A program made the translations under genes and the position numbers. From Sphingomonadales bacterium (GTDB taxonomy: Bacteria > Pseudomonadota > Alphaproteobacteria > Sphingomonadales > Sphingomonadaceae), in the NCBI GenBank assembly GCA_028868335.1, contig JAGWUU010000075.1:1-11492 (forward strand): 11,492 nt of DNA, given 5' to 3'. Shown in pieces: positions 6,690-11,492 of the stretch (positions are counted from its first letter, which is position 1; each line of letters begins with the position of its first letter). The notes below the pieces were generated by a model, which was given only the letters and a program-made list of their open reading frames with translations, was not told the origin of the DNA and searched no databases.

Positions 6690-6755
6690 GTGATTCGCAG
6701 AAAATATAACGTAAAATCAATAAGATATGCACATTTTTCTTGACTTGCGAATCAC
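6690..6755. promoter_or_regulatory. Perfect 10-bp inverted repeat framing an AT-rich island before rpoZ
   Basis: GTGATTCGCA (6690-6699) and TGCGAATCAC (6746-6755) are exact reverse complements, 46 nt apart. The spacer is strikingly AT-rich against the GC-rich surroundings. Each arm includes a GANTC site, the target of the CcrM methylase in alphaproteobacteria. The right arm overlaps the proposed rpoZ promoter spacer. It may be a pair of sites for a dimeric regulator or a methylation-sensitive element. Confidence 0.6.
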
Positions 6756-6769
6756 CTCGTGCCTATCAG
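6740..6769 (+). promoter_or_regulatory. Probable sigma-70-type promoter of rpoZ
   Basis: TTGACT at 6740-6745 matches five of six -35 consensus bases. TATCAG at 6764-6769, 18 nt downstream, matches four of six -10 bases. Transcription would start near 6776, giving a leader of about 30 nt. A strong Shine-Dalgarno sequence AGGAG (6796-6800) lies 6 nt before the rpoZ ATG. Confidence 0.55.
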
Positions 6770-6806
6770 CTCCCATTCCCGCATTTGTGCATGACAGGAG
6801 TGCCGC

Positions 6807-7151
6807 ATGGCGCGCGTTACCGTTGAAGATTGCGTCGACAAGATTCCAAACCGCTTCGATCTCGTCCTGATGGCCGCGCAGCGCGCGCGGGAGATTTCGG
6901 GTGGTGCCGAACTGACCATCGATCGCGATCGTGACAAGAACCCGGTCGTCGCCCTGCGCGAAATCGCGGAGCAGACTGTGCATCCCGCGAACCTCAAGGA
7001 ATCGGTGGTCAATTCGCTCCAGCGCGTCCTGCCTGAGGACGATGACGAGGTTGATGACATCGGCTCGCTCAGCCAGCAGGCCGAAGCGCTGCGGATCACC
7101 GCGGCTGCGCCGGTGCGCAACACCTCGATCGGCGGCGACTACGAGGGCTGA
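6807..7151 (+). CDS. rpoZ: RNA polymerase omega subunit
   Basis: Small subunit that helps assemble and stabilise RNA polymerase by holding the beta-prime C-terminus, and takes part in stringent control in many bacteria. The 114 residues begin MARVTVEDCVDKIPNRFDLV and continue LMAAQRAREI (21-30) and NPVVALREIAEQTV (45-58), the canonical omega core. The start is fixed by this conserved N-terminus and by AGGAG 6 nt upstream. Compared with the 91-residue E. coli protein it has a C-terminal extension with an acidic patch (EDDDEVDD, 77-84), as is common in alphaproteobacteria. It ends just before a strong bidirectional terminator and appears to be transcribed alone. Confidence 0.97.
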   Translation: MARVTVEDCVDKIPNRFDLVLMAAQRAREISGGAELTIDRDRDKNPVVALREIAEQTVHPANLKESVVNSLQRVLPEDDDEVDDIGSLSQQAEALRITAAAPVRNTSIGGDYEG

Positions 7152-7171
7152 ACCCCTCCGCCCCGCTGGCA

Positions 7172-7208
7172 AAAAAGGCCTGCGTCCCTATGGGATGCGG
7201 GCCTTTTT
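7172..7208. terminator. Bidirectional intrinsic terminator between rpoZ and the small secreted protein
   Basis: AAAAAGGCC followed by TGCGTCCC (7172-7188) pairs over 17 positions with 7192-7208, with two G-T wobbles and a three-base TAT loop. The A-run at 7171-7176 and T-run at 7204-7208 give a U-tract on both strands, so it should stop rpoZ transcripts and those of the convergent gene. Confidence 0.9.
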
Positions 7209-7215
7209 CTTGGCG

Positions 7216-7593
7216 TCAGCGACAGGGCCAGGTCTTGATGAAATAGTCCGCCATGGCAACGCGCAGGTTGGTGCTGGCCCGCGCGGCCGATGAATAGGTG
7301 CCGAGGTGGCTCAGCCACTGATCCTGGCTGGGCCGCGCGCCTTGCGGCGGGCAACTGCTGGGCCGGTGCTGCGCGCGCTCGGTGGCGAGCCGGGCAGTAT
7401 AGGCCTGGCCGGCGGCGGTCGCCTCGCGGCGCAGCATACCCACATCCGATGAGAACAACGCCATGGCGCCCCTGGCCTTGAGCGCCGCAACCCGGTCAAG
7501 AAACGTGCCCACGCTCATGTCGCCGGGCGCTGCACTGGCGGGCATGGCGACAAGACCGGCGGCGATACAGGCGGCAAACAGGCTGCGATTCAT
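7216..7593 (-). CDS. Small secreted protein of unknown function with two cysteines
   Basis: A 125-residue exported protein that I do not firmly recognise. The signal peptide is clear: MNRSLFAACIAAGLVAMPASA, with cleavage expected near residue 21 or 22. The mature part is helical-looking and basic, and has only two cysteines, C81 (in SCPP) and C124 (in WPC), which could form a disulfide in the periplasm. The Cys-Pro...Trp-Pro-Cys spacing is faintly like Rap1a/Tai-type small secreted proteins, but this is only an impression. The ATG at 7593 is chosen because GGGGAGAG (plus-strand 7598-7605) lies just upstream and because the signal peptide starts there; the frame stays open further upstream. 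Convergent with rpoZ, sharing the terminator at 7172-7208. Confidence 0.75.
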   Translation of the reverse strand: MNRSLFAACIAAGLVAMPASAAPGDMSVGTFLDRVAALKARGAMALFSSDVGMLRREATAAGQAYTARLATERAQHRPSSCPPQGARPSQDQWLSHLGTYSSAARASTNLRVAMADYFIKTWPCR

Positions 7594-7696
7594 TACGCTC
7601 TCCCCAGATCGGCGCATGGTGGCTCGGTCGCTCCAAGCTGACAAGACCATGAATGCGCGGAGCAATCGGGGTGTCGGCTGGAGCGGGACCGAAGAG

Positions 7697-7843
7697 ATGA
7701 TCGGTGGCATCGCCGAAGGTGCGCTGGTCGCTCGCGTTGCGGAACCCGATCACGGCGAGAGCGGCGACGGCGACTGGCATGAGGCGAATTGCCTCAACTG
7801 CGGCACAGCGCCGATGCCGTTTTCGATCCTGAGCGGCGGCTGA
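7697..7843 (+). pseudogene. Truncated 5' remnant of a DUF3667 gene
   Basis: From the ATG at 7697 a 48-residue frame reads MIGGIAEGALVARVAEPDHG, then a Gly/Asp-rich stretch, then ANCLNCGTA (30-38), and stops ten codons later. In sphingomonad DUF3667 membrane proteins an acidic leader of this kind is followed by a CLNCG-x-x-YC-x-x-CGQ zinc-ribbon-like motif and then membrane helices. Here the second Cys pair and everything after it are missing, and the stop codon is 3 bp from the ftsH stop codon on the other strand. I read this as a 5' fragment left after a deletion or rearrangement. A genuine 48-residue Cys-pair protein cannot be excluded. There is no strong Shine-Dalgarno sequence. The family link is from memory of the motif. 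Confidence 0.55.
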
Positions 7844-7846
7844 CCG

Positions 7847-9784
<1,938 letters not shown>

Positions 9785-9787
9785 TCG

Positions 9788-9805
9788 CGCACGTCCTTTC
9801 GTGCG
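9788..9805 (-). promoter_or_regulatory. Leader hairpin of ftsH with the Shine-Dalgarno sequence in its loop
   Basis: On the ftsH mRNA strand, CGCACG and CGTGCG pair perfectly over 6 bp around the hexaloop AAAGGA, which is the only good Shine-Dalgarno sequence for ftsH. The hairpin ends 3 nt before the ATG. It would present the ribosome-binding site in an open loop. Whether it forms depends on the transcription start, since a start near 9802 would remove part of the 5' arm. Confidence 0.5.
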
Positions 9806-9808
9806 GCC

Positions 9809-9837
9809 AATGTAAGTCGGGCCGGGTGAAGCGCAAG
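9809..9837 (-). promoter_or_regulatory. Candidate ftsH promoter
   Basis: On the minus strand, CTTGCG (9837-9832) is followed after 17 nt by TACATT (9814-9809), preceded by CT to give CTTACATT. TTGCGC/TACATT is a moderate sigma-70-type match with 16 nt spacing. The CTTG...CTTACAT arrangement also loosely resembles alphaproteobacterial RpoH promoters, which would fit heat-shock control of ftsH. Both readings are tentative. Confidence 0.35.
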
Positions 9838-9872
9838 TTTACGCGAGATTCTTTGTTGGATGCGGTCAGGCC

Positions 9873-9900
9873 ATCCGGCGTTGCCAGCTAATCGCCGGAT
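9873..9900 (-). terminator. Hairpin at the stop codon of the small membrane protein gene
   Basis: ATCCGGCG (9873-9880) and CGCCGGAT (9893-9900) are perfect 8-bp inverted arms with a 12-nt loop. On the minus strand the hairpin begins at the last base of the stop codon. No T-run follows, so it may stabilise the 3' end or weakly reduce read-through into ftsH. Confidence 0.45.
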
Positions 9901-10298
9901 CAGTCGGTCAGTTCCTCGATCGTGTGGTGCGGCAGCACGCGCCACGCGGCGATCAGCAGGATCACGTGCGAAATCTCTACCAGCATGGCGACCGGCCAGC
10001 CCGGATAGGTTCCATCCACCGCGAGGCTGATCGCACGAACCGTCACTGCGGTTCCCATCAGCGCCGCAGGGACCAGCAGCAGGTCGGCGTTGCGGTGCCA
10101 GGCGCCGACCATCATGCAGGCAGCAGTGACCCCGAAAAAGGCGGTGAAGTCGGCGCGGAGGGTGGAAAGGCCCTGTGCGCCCGCAAAGGCGATGCCGAAG
10201 CCGGGAGCCGTTCCCTGCGGGTTGAACAGGAAATTCAGGCCCATGAACAGGTCGAAAAACCCGAACAGGAAGACCAGAATGGTCAGGATCAGGCGCAT
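9900..10298 (-). CDS. Small four-helix membrane protein, DUF4345-like
   Basis: A 132-residue inner-membrane protein with four hydrophobic segments at about 4-25, 49-67, 71-93 and 101-121, and a short charged C-terminus (EELTD). The segment LRADFTAFFGVTAACMMVGA (47-66), in which a charged pair precedes an F-F-G at the start of helix 2, resembles the DUF4345 pattern, but this match is from memory. No catalytic motif is visible and the function is unknown. The ATG at 10298 places the first membrane helix at the N-terminus; the open frame continues 40 codons upstream, but that extension looks non-coding and would overlap coaBC. It diverges from coaBC across 98 bp and lies upstream of ftsH in the same direction, separated by 115 bp. 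Confidence 0.75.
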   Translation of the reverse strand: MRLILTILVFLFGFFDLFMGLNFLFNPQGTAPGFGIAFAGAQGLSTLRADFTAFFGVTAACMMVGAWHRNADLLLVPAALMGTAVTVRAISLAVDGTYPGWPVAMLVEISHVILLIAAWRVLPHHTIEELTD

Positions 10299-10396
10299 CG
10301 GACTCGTCCCCCCGGTTAACTCGGATTTAGCCTTTGTGGCGCAGGGAAATCCGTAAAGCAAAGCCTGTTGCGCAAGGGGCTGGGGAATTGCACAAG
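10299..10396. other. Divergent intergenic region between the membrane protein gene and coaBC
   Basis: This 98-bp gap must carry promoters for both genes. It is somewhat AT-richer than the surroundings (about 10316-10365), but I could not identify a persuasive -35/-10 pair on either strand. A GGGGA at 10382-10386 is the only Shine-Dalgarno-like element before coaBC. Confidence 0.3.
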
Positions 10397-11492
10397 ATGG
10401 TGGCCATGACAGGCCCACGGATCCTCCTTATCGTCGGGGGCGGCATTGCCGCATACAAGGCGTGCGAACTGGTACGCCTCATCCGGCGCAACGGTGGCGA
10501 CGTAACCTGCGTGCTGACCGAGGGCGGCGCGCAATTCGTCACCGCGATGACTTTGGCCGCGCTCTCTGAAAACACTGTCCACACTACGCTGTGGGATCTT
10601 ACCGCCGAAGCGGAGATGGGCCACATCCAGCTTTCGCGTCAGGCCGATCTGGTCGTCGCTTGCCCGGCGACAGCCAACCTGCTCGCCAAGATGGCCCAGG
10701 GCATTGCCGACGATCTGGCGACCACGCTGCTGCTGGCGACCGACAAGCCGGTGCTGGCCGTGCCAGCCATGAACGTGCGGATGTGGGAACACGCCGCGAC
10801 CCAGGCCAACGTCCGCTCGCTGGTTGAGCGCGGCGTGGCGGTGCTCGATCCCGACGAGGGGCCGATGGCCTGCGGCGAATATGGAGCGGGGCGCCTGCCA
10901 GAGCCGGTCGTGGTGTGGAACGCGATTTGCCAGATGCTCCACATGGACGCGCTCGCGGTGCCTGCGCCCGATCCCGAACTCGACCTTGGGCTTGGCGGCG
11001 CCTGGCAGGAACTTCCCGAACCCGAGGGCGCGGACGTGGGCCTCGGCGGGCTGGCGTCCGGGCTGATCAAGCGCAGCACCAAGTCGCGCAAGGTGTTCGG
11101 CGATGACCCCGATGCCCCGGTCGAGGAGGCGATCCCTTCCATCACCTTCGAGGATGTGCCGGTCCCCGAAGAAACGCCGCCTGCCGAAGTGCTGCTGGCC
11201 GCGCCGATCCTGTCGAAGAAGGGCAAGGCCAAGTCGGCCCCGCCAACCGATCCCGACGCGATCAACCACACCGTCACCGGACAGGCCGCGCCCGAGCCGA
11301 TCCGGGGCGACAGCTTTGCCGGCAGTGCGCTGGCCGATGCGCTGGCTGACGATCCGCTGCTCGGCCAGCCGGACTTTGCCGGGGACGATGCCTTTGCTCC
11401 CGCCAGTGACCGGCTGGAAGGCAAGCACGTGTTGATCACTGCTGGCCCGACCCACGAACCGATCGACCCGGTGCGCTACATCGCCAACCGCT
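10397..11492 (+). CDS. coaBC: Bifunctional phosphopantothenoylcysteine decarboxylase / phosphopantothenate-cysteine ligase, 3' end cut by window edge
   Basis: Carries out two consecutive steps of coenzyme A synthesis: CoaB joins cysteine to 4'-phosphopantothenate, and the flavoenzyme CoaC decarboxylates the product. The frame is open to the last base. CoaC is complete: ILLIVGGGIAAYK near the start, the active-site His76 in MGHIQLSR, PAMNVRMW (123-130), and Cys159 in MACGE. CoaB begins at about residue 340 with HVLITAGPTHEPIDPVRYIANR-type sequence (GPTHEPIDPVRY near 350-361) and continues outside the window. Between them lie roughly 155 residues of acidic, Ala/Pro-rich, low-complexity sequence, about 150 longer than the E. 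coli junction. Two in-frame ATGs (10397, 10406) are possible; the first is better spaced from GGGGA and brings the catalytic residue numbers close to E. coli. Confidence 0.95.
   Translation, partial: MVAMTGPRILLIVGGGIAAYKACELVRLIRRNGGDVTCVLTEGGAQFVTAMTLAALSENTVHTTLWDLTAEAEMGHIQLSRQADLVVACPATANLLAKMAQGIADDLATTLLLATDKPVLAVPAMNVRMWEHAATQANVRSLVERGVAVLDPDEGPMACGEYGAGRLPEPVVVWNAICQMLHMDALAVPAPDPELDLGLGGAWQELPEPEGADVGLGGLASGLIKRSTKSRKVFGDDPDAPVEEAIPSITFEDVPVPEETPPAEVLLAAPILSKKGKAKSAPPTDPDAINHTVTGQAAPEPIRGDSFAGSALADALADDPLLGQPDFAGDDAFAPASDRLEGKHVLITAGPTHEPIDPVRYIANR

Noticed and set aside
6807..7151. dnaB-rpoZ operon
   Set aside because: A 208-bp gap with a hairpin plus T-run and a good promoter candidate separates them, so independent transcription is more likely.
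10316..11455. Minus-strand open frames opposite coaBC
   Set aside because: The plus strand carries an uninterrupted CoaC domain and the start of CoaB with canonical motifs. The minus-strand frames show no domain and are composition shadows.

Overview
The window looks like a high-GC alphaproteobacterial chromosome, most likely order Sphingomonadales (Novosphingobium/Erythrobacter type). This rests on the family set and the character of the proteins: UPF0262, the sphingomonad-style GalE, the DnaB insertion, and a DUF3667 leader fragment. It is an assignment by recall, not by a search. Fourteen genes or gene remnants fill about 11.5 kb. I see no tRNA, rRNA, insertion sequence, phage gene or CRISPR array. 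The region is mostly conserved housekeeping genes with a few less-described proteins between them.

Layout, left to right. (1) The 5' two thirds of galE on the minus strand, leaving the window at base 1. (2) A plus-strand operon of two exported DUF4136-like paralogs, the second a lipoprotein, followed by a cytosolic-carboxypeptidase-like M14 zinc peptidase that starts inside the stop codon of the lipoprotein gene. (3) A minus-strand cluster UPF0262 - membrane-anchored GH25-like protein - cytidine deaminase, tightly spaced. (4) dnaB on the plus strand, diverging from UPF0262, then a C-rich tract, a REP-like palindrome, and an AT-rich promoter region framed by a 10-bp inverted repeat that precedes rpoZ. 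(5) A bidirectional terminator between rpoZ and a convergent small secreted protein. (6) A remnant of a DUF3667 gene lying against the 3' end of ftsH. (7) ftsH on the minus strand, with a hairpin that displays its Shine-Dalgarno sequence in the loop, and upstream of it a small four-helix membrane protein. (8) The divergent coaBC gene, which runs off the right edge and has an unusually long linker between its CoaC and CoaB halves.

Functional threads: replication (DnaB), transcription (omega subunit), membrane and cytoplasmic proteolysis (FtsH, M14), envelope proteins (DUF4136 pair, GH25-like, secreted Cys protein), and central metabolism (GalE, Cdd, CoaBC). No complete new multi-gene system is evident. 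The points most worth checking are the GH25-like protein, in which all three expected catalytic acids appear with Asp/Glu exchanged; the inverted repeat framing the rpoZ promoter region; the ftsH leader hairpin; the DUF3667 remnant; and the CoaBC linker.
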